Shown one piece after another: positions 31,742-43,638 of a stretch of 64,000 nucleotides of DNA. The DNA is from Mytilinidion resinicola (lineage: Eukaryota > Ascomycota > Dothideomycetes > Mytilinidiales > Mytilinidiaceae). The stretch is from contig NW_022985464.1 in the NCBI RefSeq assembly GCF_010093595.1, positions 382,161 through 446,160 of the forward strand. The letters are read 5' to 3'. The first letter of the stretch is position 1. Every line of letters begins with the position of its first letter. The translations under genes were made by a program, and so were the position numbers. A model generated the notes under the pieces. The model searched no databases, was not told the origin of the DNA, and was given only the letters and a program-made list of their open reading frames with translations.

Positions 31742-34700
31742 TATAGTAAAAAACTTGTATTTCTTAATTTTTATATAGAGTCCTGCTTTTTATAGTAGTT
31801 TTAGTATAGTACGGATATACTTTAGGTGTTTAGTTTAGTTTTAGCTGTAAATTAAAATATTATTTAGGTAAGTAGTATAGAAAATATTAAGATGCTCTTA
31901 TAGAGTATTATTTATAAATTATTAGAATATTATAGGGGCTCCGGTAAGCCTAAATAGTATTACTAAAGTTTTAAATAGTTCTAGTCGGGTTTAGAACGCA
32001 GTAAGCTATTTTTAACCCTTTTTTATATATAGGTTATTAAAGGCAGATATAATATTAATTTTTATAAAGTACTTTATTTTCTTTAGGTTACTTAAGGTTT
32101 TTTTTATTAATAGTAGCAGGTAGCGGTTCTTAACTATTATAGTATTTAGCGCTTAGTAGTTAATATAGAAGCGGAGGCCTTTTCTAGGCTTTTTTATAAA
32201 TAATACAGGTAATATAGCAGGCGAAGAGCTAAGGCGGATAAATCCTTTTTTTAGATTATCTGCTACCTATTTTTTTAGAGCTATTAGCTTATTATAGGAT
32301 ATTAGGTATAAGGGTTTAAAAAAGGGCGTTTTTCCTTTTTCTAACTTAATTTTATAGTTATATAGGCGGTGCAGTAGCAGGCAGTCGGCGTTTTTAGGTA
32401 AAAAAATATTAGTAAACTTTTATAGTTTTTTAGGTAGGCAGTCTAGGTTAAAGCCCTTCTTTTTAGATAGAATATAGTTAATATTATCTAGTAATATAGA
32501 AAAGAGTTTATATCCTTTTTATAGGTAGGCGCTATATACGCGTAAGAAAACGGGTGCTATATTCTTCCCTTCTAGGTTTTTTAGTGCAGGCGACAGGTAC
32601 TTTAAGTAGTTTTTTTTTAGAATATTAGCAATTCCTTATATATACGTTGCTTTTTACGGTATATTATAGTATTTATAATAGTACTAGCTTATAAACTATA
32701 GTATATTATAGGACTAGTCTAGTATAGGATTATACAGGCGTAGCTACAGGATTCCTAAAATAATCGGGTAATAACTTAGTTTAGTTACCCCTATTTAAAT
32801 AGTTTCTAAATATTTATTTATCTGTAATTAAACCTAAATAGTATAGGTTACTTTACCCGCTTTAGAATTACCTCTATTAGCTAGTTCTAGGTAAAAAGGG
32901 TACTTAAGCGGAATTATTAGAATATAGTAATACTTTACCTAGTTTTTATTAACTAGCGCTTTCCTTTTATAGCTACTATTAATTATACTATACGCTAGAA
33001 TACTCTAGCCCTAGTATTCTAAATATATAGGTATAATTAATAGGTTAGCTTTTATAACCTATTCCTCTTTAATAGTTATCCCTTAAATAGTAGCAGCGGA
33101 TACTTATATAGTGCGCGGTATATAAGCCTAGCTATAACCTATATTAGGCTTAATTCTTTTATTAAAGTAGAAAATAGGAAAGAAATAGGTTTTAGCAGTA
33201 TCTAGGTTCTATATTTAGTAGAGGGCGGTAAAGGGCTCTAGGAAAACGCGTTTTTATAAATAGAGCGGGAGTAGATAAAGCGTTTATTAGGCTAAAAGTA
33301 GTTATAGATAAAGTGTTTCTTAAATTTATAATAATAATATTCCTTTTTTTTATATTAAGTTAAGCAACCTTCTAAAAAATCTATTAGGTCTCTAGAGACT
33401 TCTATAATTCTTATAGCGCCGGACGCTTTTAGTAATAACTAGGGTATAGCAGTTTATATTTCTATAGGAACAGGTGTTTCCTAATAGGTTTAATTTATAT
33501 TAGTATATATTTTTAGGGTTGTAGTAGTAGATATTTTATATTATTTACAGCAGTTATCTAGGTTTTAAAGGAACTTTATAAATATATAGTACTTCCTGCT
33601 AGGGGGTTTATAGTAGAGTAGTTGTAACGGGTCGTCTCTTCTATACCTTCCAAGTGTCGCACACTAAGGCAGGGTATAGGCAAGTCGTCGTCGGGGTGCA
33701 ATAGTCTTCAAAAGGTGAGGCAATAATCAATCAAGGTCTAAGACGGGGTTGTTACTTCCAATAGGTAGTATTGAAGTCTTAAGTTGAACACGAGGTTCCT
33801 ATCTATGCAAAGGAGCGTCCCTTTATATGAAAGCTCCGTCCTAAGAAATCCATGGATCGTAGGGATCGCTCGCGATCCTCGCGATCCAGATCTTACTGAT
33901 CATGTATGATCCAGCCGATCCATCACGTGATCCTCTCGTCCCGTGATTCCTATTCTTAGATCGTTCCCATCCACCAGCAGTCCGTGGGGGAATCCAGGAT
34001 CCCTATGCGTCCTACGCGTGACCCCCTTGGTCCCGTGACCTGGTTCTCTGTAATTAGTCTTATCTGCTTGCTTGTCTCCGCGAGTGCCTCTGCGCTCGGG
34101 TGGTTTGCGTTACGGGTTGTAACAGTAGTATTCCCTTTAGTTTACGGTTAATAGCTTCTTCTAAAAGGGTTAGTAAAGCTTTTTTAAAGAGCTCTTCTTC
34201 TAAAGCTAGGTGTTGGAATTTAGTAAAAAAAATGCTAAATTCTTTATTATTCTAGCAGAGGCGGAACAGTTTAGTATAGGAGTTGCGGGCTTAGTTAGGG
34301 TTTCTATATACTTATTCTAAAAGTTCTAAAATAGCTTTAAAATCGGGTAGTTAATAGTTTCCTTTTATAATATATAGCAGGACTTAGGCGTATAGGTTTC
34401 TACTTAGATAACTATTTATATAGAATATTTAGCTTTAGAGGTTAAAAAAGCGGTTTCGGTTAATAGTTATTTTCTTATAAATTTAAGAAAGAAAGCAGTA
34501 GAAGTTCTTTTAGTTACCCGTAAACTTATTAGGGTTAGGTTGTTTCTTAGAAAGCCGGGCAGAGGTAGTAGATATATTAGAAGTAGATAGAGGCGTTTAT
34601 ACTATATTAGCTATATTTCCTTTAGTTAGTACTTATAGTATCGGGGTTTATAGGGCGGTGTAGATAGTAGGTGTAGCTATATTAATTGCTTTCTATTTCT

Positions 34701-35300
34701 TAGTAAGGGCTAAAGCTAGTTTATCTATAAGCTTCTTTATCTCTTTCTTCTAGTATTTATAAACAGCTTATAATTATGCCTTTAGTTAGTTACTCTATTA
34801 TTTATATTCCTTAATTTCCAATTCTAGGGCTTATATACGGAGTGCGGCTTAGTAGTTTTTAGTAAGGCTTTCCTAGGCGGTATTAATATATTTATATATT
34901 TAGCGGTAGTACTTATACTATTTATATACGTGGTTAGTAATATAGGCGGTAAATACGGATTCGCTATCCGGTAGAACTAGGGGAAAAAAGTAGGATATTA
35001 GGTCGGCGGTGCAGGTAGATAGCTAGGTAGGTAAGGAGCTATATAATATTACGGTCTCGGGCAGCAGAATTGCCCTAGCTAGCTCGGGCAGGTAGGTAGA
35101 AGTAATAACTAAATTTACTATATATTCTATAATACACGGTAAGTAGGCGGGTTAAATAATAAAACGTAGCTTAAGAAGCTATAAAAAGGCAGGGCGGCGG
35201 TCGGCAGGTATACTCCTGCTAAGGCTCGCATAGGCCCTTATAATAAGGCCTCTCGCCGGGTTCTAATATTACGTGTTACGCTATATAGTAAGCTTTACCG
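31742..35300 (-). mobile_element. Second Ty3/gypsy element (gypsy-2), RIP-degraded and truncated
   Basis: The minus-strand conceptual translation of 31,750-32,340 is a Ty3/gypsy reverse transcriptase: [52 protein letters not shown] and Y-L-N-N-I-L-I-Y-S (RIP-altered Y-L-D-D), broken by stops. It differs clearly from gypsy-1 RT. It stops just after this box at 31742, so RNase H and integrase are missing. Upstream (higher coordinates) lie probable protease and gag regions up to about 35,300, interrupted by the solo LTR at 33623-34124. No LTR of its own was identified. Confidence 0.7.
33623..34124 (-). mobile_element. Solo LTR of the gypsy-1 family, un-RIPed, inserted in gypsy-2
   Basis: TGTAACGGGTCGTC...CGGGTTGTAACA, 502 bp, flanked by the perfect duplication GTAGT (33618-33622 and 34125-34129). 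Its central part (about 33,855-33,950) differs from the LTR at 18283, indicating an LTR subfamily. It is clean although the host element is heavily RIP-damaged. Confidence 0.93.
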
Positions 35301-36206
35301 TTTAAGCCGTAATAAATATACTAAAGAGGCTTATAGTTAAGGCTATAGTACTAGCCCTAAGGTATAAAAAGCAGTTAGATAACTTATATAAGCTTTTAAA
35401 ATAAGAAGTAATATAGGAAGTATATAAAAAAAGGTGGAAGAATAAATAGAAGGCCTATAGAAAGAAATAAAAAGGCTTTTCTATACCGGCCCTTAATATA
35501 AAATAGAATAAAAATTAGGTAACTAAATACTATAAGCTTATAAAAGTAGAAAGCTTAATTATTACGCTTCTATAAATAGAATATATAGGGCTTAACGTAT
35601 ACCTATACTATATAAAAGTACTTAATTACCTTTTGCCTATATAGTAATATACTATAAATAATACTATAATAGTAGAAATAATATATTTTTTAAGGCTAGA
35701 ATAAAAATATATATATAGCTGTATAAAAACTATAAAGGAAATAAGGCCGTTTTATAATAGTTCCTATACTAAATAAACCTTTTACCCTACCTTTCTATAG
35801 CTAGAAAGATAGTAACGGAAAAGCTAGCTATACAGCCAGCCGACTTATATAGCCACGCCCTAAAAACAGAACTATATATATATATATATATTATATAACT
35901 ACAGGCACGCCCGTAATAAAGCAACCCCCCTAATTTCCTATTATTCTTTAATTTAATACCTTAGCTTTTAAGAAAAAAGGGCACGCGCGTACGGTAAGGG
36001 CACGCGCGCCCTAACGCGGACCCCGGACCTTACTAACCTTCTAGACACCGTATCCCCTTTCCCGTTAACTTTAGTCCTACGTTATCGATAAGAATCTAGC
36101 TAATAGGAAGCTCTCGTTTAACCTGATTCTTGGCACCGTGATAGGAGCTGCACAGGACCTAAGGTTATTCAAATCCGTGATTTCTATGCATATATTAATA
36201 TTATAG
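35301..36206. other. TA-rich transposon debris with a (TA)n microsatellite
   Basis: A plus-strand stretch (about 35,340-35,850) is Lys/Tyr/Arg-rich with RIP-type stops, but no family is recognised. An uninterrupted TA dinucleotide run lies at about 35873-35891. From 35,970 composition becomes more balanced (GGGCACGCGCG repeated at 35980 and 35998). Confidence 0.35.
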
Positions 36207-37128
36207 CTAGTCCTTAGTGTTAAGCCTTGCCAGATATTCACCCTAATATGTTCCTCTCGTGCAGAACGGAATTCTACAGACTGTACAGCCCCACGAGGTT
36301 CGTGGAGGCCTTGTGCGACGCTTCCAGCCGTCGGAGTCCTCCCGTTTCTTTATTGTAGAGTTCGCAGATAGATTTGCTAGTGGCTTACGAGCTGCCCGGT
36401 GTAGTGTTGTAGTTGGGCGCTTAGCCTCTATGCAAGCGCTGTAGAAGACCTGTTTCCGCTATACACGCTTATGCTGATGCTCCTCCACCGGCCTCTATAC
36501 AATATCCTTTATGCTCTTCCTCCTCTATATCTTATTTAGCTCGCAAGGATAAACAGAGGACTCGAAGAGGGCATCTCGGAGGTCGCGACGGTACTGCTTA
36601 TAGCTCTGCTCGCGCAAGCCTCTGTTGCCGGGCGGGGGCTTATATATAGAGAGGAGGAAGGTGTTATTAACAGCTATATCTAATAGGAAATAGAACAGTG
36701 GTTTCCAGGTTTTCCTATAGACTCGAATTATATTATAATTACTGCGGTACTAGTCTATATAGTTAACAGCGCTTATCTAGTAGTTATACTTATTAATTAG
36801 GTTAGGAATAGGCAGCTAAGCTCTAGGCCCGTCGCTAAATATCCTAATAGTTTATATATAGCCTGTAGTAGTTATAGCAGGTTACTTACAGTGCTTTTTA
36901 ACGCTGGATTAACTTGGCAATATATAATATTAGCGGCTCTACGGCATAGTATTAAGGCTCTACAACCTTAATTAAAGCTGCTATACTTACTATTATAAAC
37001 TATAGATATAAATAGAACTACTATAGCGTTTTTCTATATAAACTATATTACCTAGCGACTTTTAAAAAGGGCTTTATAGAGCTTCCCCTATATAATCTAG
37101 CTAGAATAATTTAATTTAAGGTCTATTA

Positions 37129-38968
37129 ACGTATTCTATAAGTAAGCTATCTACCTAAGTAAGCTGTTTACTTTATTATAAAAACCGGCCTTAAACGTTA
37201 ATTGCTCTATAACGCTAATAGATATTAACTATATATAACTTATAGCCTAATCTACAGCAACCTCTGCATTATTTTTGCACGTACGAATATTATGCCCTAG
37301 CTCGCCGCAGCGTCTATAGCGCCGCGCGCTCCCGCTAGAATCTGCCCTGCCTTACTGCCTTTTGCTTTAGGCGTCCTTATTAAGCCTTTAAGCAGCTATT
37401 TAAGAGCCTGCTTCTATTATTAAAGTTTCTTTTTTCTAAATCTGCTTTTTTTTACGCGCCTTATACTTTATAGCGGCTTTATTTACCTTTTAAAGGCTAG
37501 CAACTATATTATATAGTAGCGTGGCTTAATATATTATTATTGCAGCACCTTTAGAAAAGCTGCTAAGCGTATTAAAAATTGCTATAGGTAAGCTATTTTA
37601 ATACCTTTAAATATAATTATAAATTAAAGCTAATTAAGAGCCTAGCTTATAAGCGTTGCTTAGTATTTTTAATTCCTATTAAGCCTTTACTATAGCAGAA
37701 GGTAATAGTATATAAAGCCGAATATTAAGCTTTAAAAGCACTGCCTCTAGATTAAGTAGTATAAGGCCTGCGCCTTAAAAGCCTGCGTAAATATTGCTTT
37801 TTATAATTAAGTTATAGAAGGCTACTTTAAATACTAGCAAAAACTTTAGCTTTATAATATAGTTAATATAGTAGTATATTAAGTCCTTAATTTAGCGCCT
37901 ATATACCTTTTTTAACGGCGTAAAGCAGCTAATATTAAGCAGCTGCAGCAGGTGCAATAAATATGCTGGTATATAGAAAGTAATAATATTATTCTCCTTA
38001 TAAATCTCTTTAAATTTAAGTAAGTAGTAGCTTTTATAGCTATTAATAATTAGCAGCTAATATATACCTATAGTATAATCCTTTATATACTTATTAAAAT
38101 GCTATAGCTAGGTAATACTAAGCTTATTTATTGTTTAGCTATTATTACTTACTGCTATAACCTAGTTTAGTAGTATATTATTGCCCTTATACTATATAGA
38201 AAGGTAGTACTTACCTAAAAAAATAATAAATAGCGGGATAGCCTATTTATAGGTATTAACTCCTTAGATTATTATTATCTATTCGCGATTGCCTAGCTAT
38301 ATTAATTTTAGATAATTGCACTGCTTAGAGCCTATTATAACCACGCTAGTTAAGATAACGCCTATTTAGAATCTAGCTTTATTAAAGTTATATATATTTT
38401 TATCTAGAATGCTATACTTTGCTTTTATATTATATATAAGCTTAAACCAATTGCTAATTACCTTTAGATCCTTGTATAAAGCTTTCTAATAATTGTACTT
38501 TTAATTAAATTATGTTTTAAGCTTAGGTGTTCGCTTAACAAAGTTCTCTGGCCAGTTCTTGCCAACGTGGCCGGCGGCGCGCTCGGCGAGCAATTTGTTG
38601 GCCATCTCTCGTACAGCATGCAGGTTGGGCGGAAATCCTCGCGAATCCAGGTCGAGTATATGTTGAACAACAACTGATTCCTCTAGCTTGGAAAGCTTCT
38701 TCGAATTAGGCTTAGAATCGCGTCGTGGGGTCGTTCCAGCGCGTCGATCTCGAAGTGTGCTTCTGGGTACGTTATATGTCGTAATAGCGCGCCGTTCGCT
38801 TTTAAATTGCTGCTGATTGATTGCTGCGATAGCCATGCATATTCGACCTTCATTTTGTATTGATTGCACGTTGTGTTGTCGACGCATGGTGGTTGGAAGT
38901 TGACGCGTCGCGTTTTTGTGATGAAGTGGACGGCTCGCTTGGGTGGACGGCTCGCTTGTGGAATACGT
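37129..38968 (-). mobile_element. pogo/Fot1-type DNA transposon pogo-2, partly RIP-degraded, inserted in the piggyBac relic
   Basis: The right terminal repeat is clean: minus strand ACGTATTCCACAAGCGAGCC, with CAAGCGAGCCGTCCACY in two 17-bp copies. The left one at 37129 is the same sequence with C-to-T and G-to-A changes (ACGTATTCTATAAGTAAGCT). TA duplications lie at 37127-37128 and 38969-38970. Total length is 1,840 bp, close to pogo-1. Confidence 0.92.
37250..38887 (-). pseudogene. pogo-2 transposase, clean N-terminus and RIP-destroyed core
   Basis: The N-terminal part from an ATG at 38887 is clean and encodes the HTH region (MRRQHNVQSIQNEGRICMAI, AITTYNVPRSTLRDRR, LSKLEESVVVQHILDLDSRG). 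From about 38,510 leftward the frame collapses into TA-rich sequence. Conceptual translation there still shows transposase core pieces such as WVIAVSNNSW, YIPAYLLHLLQLLNISCF and a degraded C-terminal zinc knuckle near 37,300. The C-terminal end is approximate. Confidence 0.8.
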
Positions 38969-40063
38969 TAGCGATGCTAAAAAGGGCTCTGCAGGCACCT
39001 TCTTTTTGCGCGCTATCTATTCTTATATATAACCTTATATATTCTCCTTAACAGCCTTCTTAATATCTATAGCCTTGTCGCCTAGCTTCTTACGCTGTGT
39101 TCGTGTTGTTCGCACAGTGCTAGCTGCCCTAATTCCTAGGCCTCGGAGCCTTTTAAAGAGCTTTACTAAGCTAAAGAAATTATCTAGCTAAACCACGTGC
39201 TTATAAAGGGGGTAGAGGACCTTATTAGTAACCGGATTATACTGTATAAAAAGGTTAAGTATAATAGCTTAGGTTTTTATAAAGCCCTTATTAAAAAAGG
39301 ACTTATTTAGGTCTACTAGGCCTTTCTTATCGCCCTTAGCATGCTATAGCCAATTTAGAATATAGCTATAGTTAGCTAGAACCCAGATTTTAAAGCCCTT
39401 AGGCGTTAGCTTTAATAGTATATTAATAATTTTAGGGGCCCTGCCTATAAAGCGCTAAATAGTTTTATTAATAGCTAGGTAAGGCCTAGGGTTCTAGTAT
39501 ATACGGCAGCGTACGCGTAGGTGCTCTAAAAGCTTATCTACGCGGTTAAATATTATATAAAAGCTATTCTTAGGTATAGAGAAGTATTAAATATAGCAAT
39601 TTAGCTGCTTAAAATAGTTTTTTAATATATAGTCTAATACTTTATAATCCGCTCCACGGGCCTAGAAGCCCTAGTAGTTCTCTACTATAGATTCCACCGT
39701 AATTCCTATATAAATAACTACGCTAAAATATATATACAGCTCCTTTCTATATATAAGCTGCTACTTCCTAGGCCTTCCCTTTAGTATACGCTTGTCCGGT
39801 GTTAGGTAAGCCTCTATATACTGGTTTATCTACTCTACTATTTTATTAACTATTTTATTAGTAAAGAATAGCCTGAAAAGGCGTAGGGGGCCGTGCCTGT
39901 TAAGACTGGGAGGCAGATAGGCTTCTCCGGGGTCCTAATAGTTAACTATTAGAAAAGGAGTAAATATAGGTAAGGGCTATAGTTCTAGAGGTGGATTTTT
40001 CGAATTTTTAGTGCGTAAATTACTTTTCTTAATAAAGTCGATGTTGTTAGATATTCTAGGCAT

Positions 40064-41040
40064 TTTATAACATTAATTTAGTGTAAATAGCTAGCTAATT
40101 CGTTTTTTTACATATTTTATTAATGCCTTACAAATATCTAGGCATAGTATTAGTATATAGTACAGCTTAGCGTTGCACCCCAACAGTATAAGGGATAACC
40201 CTGGAACCTAGGGCCTATAGACACTAGATTAATCCTAGAAAATATATTAAAATAGCTTAATCTATAGTAATACTTATAGAGCTACCACGCGTTTTCTATA
40301 GCCGCGTAGAAATAAAAGGAACGTAAGGCGTTATATACTATAGAAAATAAGGTTTTTACCTAACTACTATAGAGCGAACGGTTTCCCCTTATAAATAAAA
40401 CCTAGATAGCACTGCCGTATAAACCCTAACGGGAGCTAAATCGGCCTAATAGAGCCTAATAATAATAATAATATATAAGGAATTAATATATCTATTGCTA
40501 GCTAAAAGGATTAAGGTGTATATATTAAGGAAGTAGTCCGGTCTTTTAATATAGTACTGTTATTACTATTACGCGGATAACTTAGTACCTATATAGGAAT
40601 CTAGCCTCTATAAGGTATATATAATATTAAATAATTAAAGCCTTACCTGCTAGAAAGATTCTATATTAATTAGTATATATAATTTTATAAAATTTTGTTT
40701 TTCTAGAAAGGCAATTCTAAAATATATTTAGGTTAATATTATAGGATTTTACGTAGTCCGCATGCGATCTGTATAGCCCGTTGCGCTAGGCAATAATAGC
40801 CTGCTGCAGGCGCTCCCTAAAGCCAGGCGCCTAAGGCTAGCAAGGTATATTAGTAGTTAGTTTTAAATTATTTAAAACCAGCAGCAATATATATTTTTAT
40901 GGAGTTAATGTTTATAGGCCGGCAGAACCTTAGTTCGCGGCGCGCTAAACTACATATAGCTAGTGCACGCGAAAAAAACACGTAAGGCTTAAAAACGTAA
41001 TAACTAGGTTAAACGTAATAACCTGATCACCTACGTTACA
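40064..41040. other. TA-rich region right of the piggyBac relic
   Basis: Should include the upstream part and end of the piggyBac-like element and other debris. A GC-richer tract at about 40,740-41,030 ends at the abrupt switch to balanced composition near 41,040. No gene was found. Confidence 0.35.
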
Positions 41041-41612
41041 GCAGAGGGAACTTGGGGGCATTTTCGGTGTCGTTATTGAAGACTTAAAGCTTTCCAACAT
41101 CGAAGGACTATGCGGCCGGCTAAAACTGGTCCGACGGGTAATCTACCGCTCACCCTGACCTCCATCAAGGGAATTAGCGCAAGCCACATTACTACTATTT
41201 CTCTGTGGGGGTTTTTGCGATGCTTTAAATAGAATAGGACCAATCGGATGCTCCCCCTTGTAAAGTACTTGGCACGAGTCCAGCAGTTAAAGCCATGCTA
41301 CTAATCCGAGATACTTTGAAGCAAGAAGCCTGCTGACAAATAGGCGGAGAAAGAGTGCAAGCTGGTGGTGCTTGGGGACAGGGGCTTTAGAAACACAGCA
41401 TTACCCATCAAAGTGAGTCCCACCCTCGCCACTTGCCAGTATCACACCGATCTTTCTCGAGACATTCCTCTCCCCCCTCGCGGCGGATTGTGCCGCCGCC
41501 CACTATCCTCCAATATATACCCAGAAAGAGAAGCATCCTGCTCCTGAAACACCGTTATATTAAGTCCCGAACGATCGATACGTGTTCAACATTGAGGCTT
41601 GACTTAAAAATC
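41041..41612. other. Intergenic, balanced composition
   Basis: First balanced-GC sequence right of the transposon block. Short plus-strand frames at 41365-41621 have no recognisable features. Confidence 0.35.
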
Positions 41613-42191
41613 ATGGTATGAGCGCTCCAGCAGCATAGAACATCACTAACTTCCGTTCGTATTCAGTCCGCCCTAGGAACGTACAAATTCAAAACAGGAC
41701 TTGGAGTCCGCAGTATAGAGGTTAGTTCCTGTTTCTTATCACTGAGTGCAAACTAATAGACTTGAGCCACCTAGAAGCAACTGCAAAATACTATACACAC
41801 GGGAACCTTACGGACAGACGAAGACCTCACGCTCTGTTGGGTGAAGATTAACACGGGCTTCGAAAAAATACTTGCGGGTGGACCTTCAATATCCGAAATT
41901 CCAAGTATTATACGCCTGCAAATTGGATACTACGAATTGGTCCTCACACCGACCATGCTTTCACACCTAGAATCCAAGTGTAAGATTGCGACAGACTACG
42001 ATCCATTCAAACCCATAAGCGGCAGCTGCATCTATGGTTTTCAAGAGGCCAGAAACAGGAAAGGCAGACAGTTTTTAGAACGCTGCCAGTTTCATGCGCC
42101 GCATGTGAAGCAGGTGTATGATTCATATATCACGAGACGAAAAGAAAGCGAAGCCTGGTGGAAATTCAAGTTTCCTCTTTCCTGGAATTGA
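41613..42191 (+). CDS. Hypothetical three-exon gene
   Basis: A spliced model joins 41613-41615 (ATG), 41667-41720 and 41775-42191, with GTATGA and GTTAGT donors and CAG/TAG acceptors; all junctions are in phase 0. It encodes 157 residues beginning MSALGTYKFKTGLGVRSIEK. A longer clean frame carries ILAGGPSISEIPSIIRLQIG and FLERCQFHAPHVKQVYDSYI. No family is recognised. A second frame at 42158-42466 overlaps the end in another register and could be a 3' exon or a frameshifted continuation. Gene status is inferred from the consistent splice signals only. Confidence 0.4.
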
Positions 42192-42466
42192 CGAGTGCTA
42201 TCCGTAGAATAATAATTCCAGATCTCTACTTAATAGGAATGTACAACTTCACCTTCGTCATTACACTCAATCTCTCAGGAGACTTCCTAGGTCGGATTGA
42301 CGTCTGGAAAACATATAGATCCGAAATGCTAAATATACCGGAATCCTCCATAGGCTTAGAAGGCTATACTGGCGTAATTGGTCTTGCTGGAAGGAGATTC
42401 ACGCGAGAAGCCTTAAAAAGCACCTTAGTTTTCCGTCCTACGAGCTGTATTGCGTTGGACGTCTAG
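42158..42466 (+). CDS. Hypothetical frame overlapping the previous model
   Basis: A 102-residue frame (MEIQVSSFLELTSAIRR...) overlaps the end of the preceding gene by 34 bp and is shifted in register. It may be the true C-terminal part of the same gene after a frameshift or an unrecognised intron. It includes a hydrophobic stretch (YLIGMYNFTFVITLNLSG). No homology is recognised. Confidence 0.25.
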   Translation: MEIQVSSFLELTSAIRRIIIPDLYLIGMYNFTFVITLNLSGDFLGRIDVWKTYRSEMLNIPESSIGLEGYTGVIGLAGRRFTREALKSTLVFRPTSCIALDV

Positions 42467-42845
42467 ATTGCGTGCAAGATTAAGTTGTCCCCTCTGTCAA
42501 CCTCTTCCATGTAGAGAGAAGGCTATTAATTAGGGACACATTCACGAAATAGATAGTGGCGAGTTGCAGGCGCAAAGAGCTTAGATAACAATAACACAAT
42601 TCAATGCTTCGCATGTCCTTGTATGTGGCGCGCTGGCGAGCGAGAACTATACAGGCTGGCGACAAAAGTAGTGTTAGGCGCGACGAGAGCGGTGTTGGAC
42701 GTGTCTGGCTGGAGGATGCTGAGGCGCAGTGTTTGAGCGATGCAAGAGAGCACGCGCCGAGATTCCATGGAGAAGGCGTCACCGTCATCCTAAGATCCTC
42801 GTCCCAGGCGAGCGCGTAACCCGCGAGAAGATAACCACAGCAGCA

Positions 42846-42970
42846 CCTGGTTTGATCTGTTTTGATATGCTTGGAAGATCTTTGCAGTGCAAGACACCTG
42901 ACAATCTGTCACTGGCTTCATCATGCGGCTCTGGACATTGCAAAAGGTCAGGACAGCGTTGCAGCGCACG
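42846..42970 (+). pseudogene. Fragment of a FunK1-type kinase gene, opposite orientation
   Basis: Plus-strand sequence around ATATGCTTGGAAGATCTTTG, CAAGACACCTGACAATCTGT and ATGCGGCTCTGGACATT is a close match to the minus-strand FunK1 pseudogene at about 44,150-44,280 (ATATGCTCGGGAGATCTTTG and following). It is a second, inverted, degenerate partial copy about 1.3 kb away. Confidence 0.65.
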
Positions 42971-43638
42971 GGACTTACTCAACAACAGGGCCGTCTCCCT
43001 CTGCCATCGCCCTGAAGGCACGCCACAAGAGGAGGCTTTGCCGACGGCTGTTTTGATGCGCCGCTCGAAGCGGCTGTGCTTCTAGACCGGCTTGTCGTGC
43101 TAGCGTTGCATGACGGCGGGCTTCCACGGCGGCGCATGCCGTCCCTAACGATGCCGGCAGCTTGTCGCGCTCGTGGGGAGAATTGCGAGGAGCTAGGGTG
43201 GAAACGAGGAGAGTGGCAAGTAGCTGCGCTTCGTTCGCCGGGAAGCCTCGAAGCTTGACCCATGAAGTCACGTGTACCGAAATCAAAAGCCTGCGATTAT
43301 TGGCCGACCTCACCAATTTTAGCCTCAGCCTTCTGTTCCTCACCTTCACTCTTTGCACCCTCTACCTTTTCCATCCATACCCCGCGAAATCGGACGTGGT
43401 TCCGATCTGTGGCTGGGCCGGCTTTATGCTGCGGGTTCAAGCCGCCTTCCAGCCTTTCACCGGCAAGCACAGCCTTGTATGCTATGCTTATCTTACTGAT
43501 GTTGTTGTCTTTACTGGCTGGCAGGATCTTCTGGGCATTCTAGGATCATTTCCCTTGCAGCATATGCCAGCGCGTCTGTACTGCGCCTGCAGTCCGATCT
43601 AGGAAATACTTGAATGTATCCTTTCATTCCATAGCTCC
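42971..43638. other. No supported gene between the two FunK1 relics
   Basis: Several overlapping short frames on both strands (42979-43602) are mutual shadows with no domain. I see nothing I can support. Confidence 0.3.

Larger units (their letters stand above)
36207..40063 (-). pseudogene. piggyBac-like transposase, RIP-degraded and split by pogo-2
   Basis: From an ATG at 40063 the minus-strand frame (with RIP stops) reads FFTNKIVNKIVEWINQYIE and LAINKTIWRFIGRAPKIINI, where the first catalytic Asp of the family's DE motif is replaced. It continues with LKLTPKGFKIWVLANYSYI, LNWLWHAKGDKKGLVDL and KHVVWLDNFFS, then PAEPFLASLTYSTSEP. After the 1.84-kb pogo-2 element it resumes with WKPLFYFLLDIAVNNTFLLS, and ends in a Cys-rich tail, SWGCTVCRIPFCTRGTYW, before TAG at 36207-36209. 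That is the architecture of piggyBac transposases (DDE_Tnp_1_7). Without the insertion it is about 670 codons, normal for the family. Terminal repeats and TTAA duplications were not located. Confidence 0.75.

Noticed and set aside
35873..35891. TA run as a replication origin or regulatory site
   Set aside because: A simple dinucleotide run in RIP-type sequence, with no further support.
42480..43602. Several overlapping frames of 60-146 residues on both strands
   Set aside because: Mutually overlapping, no domains, no convincing splice structure.
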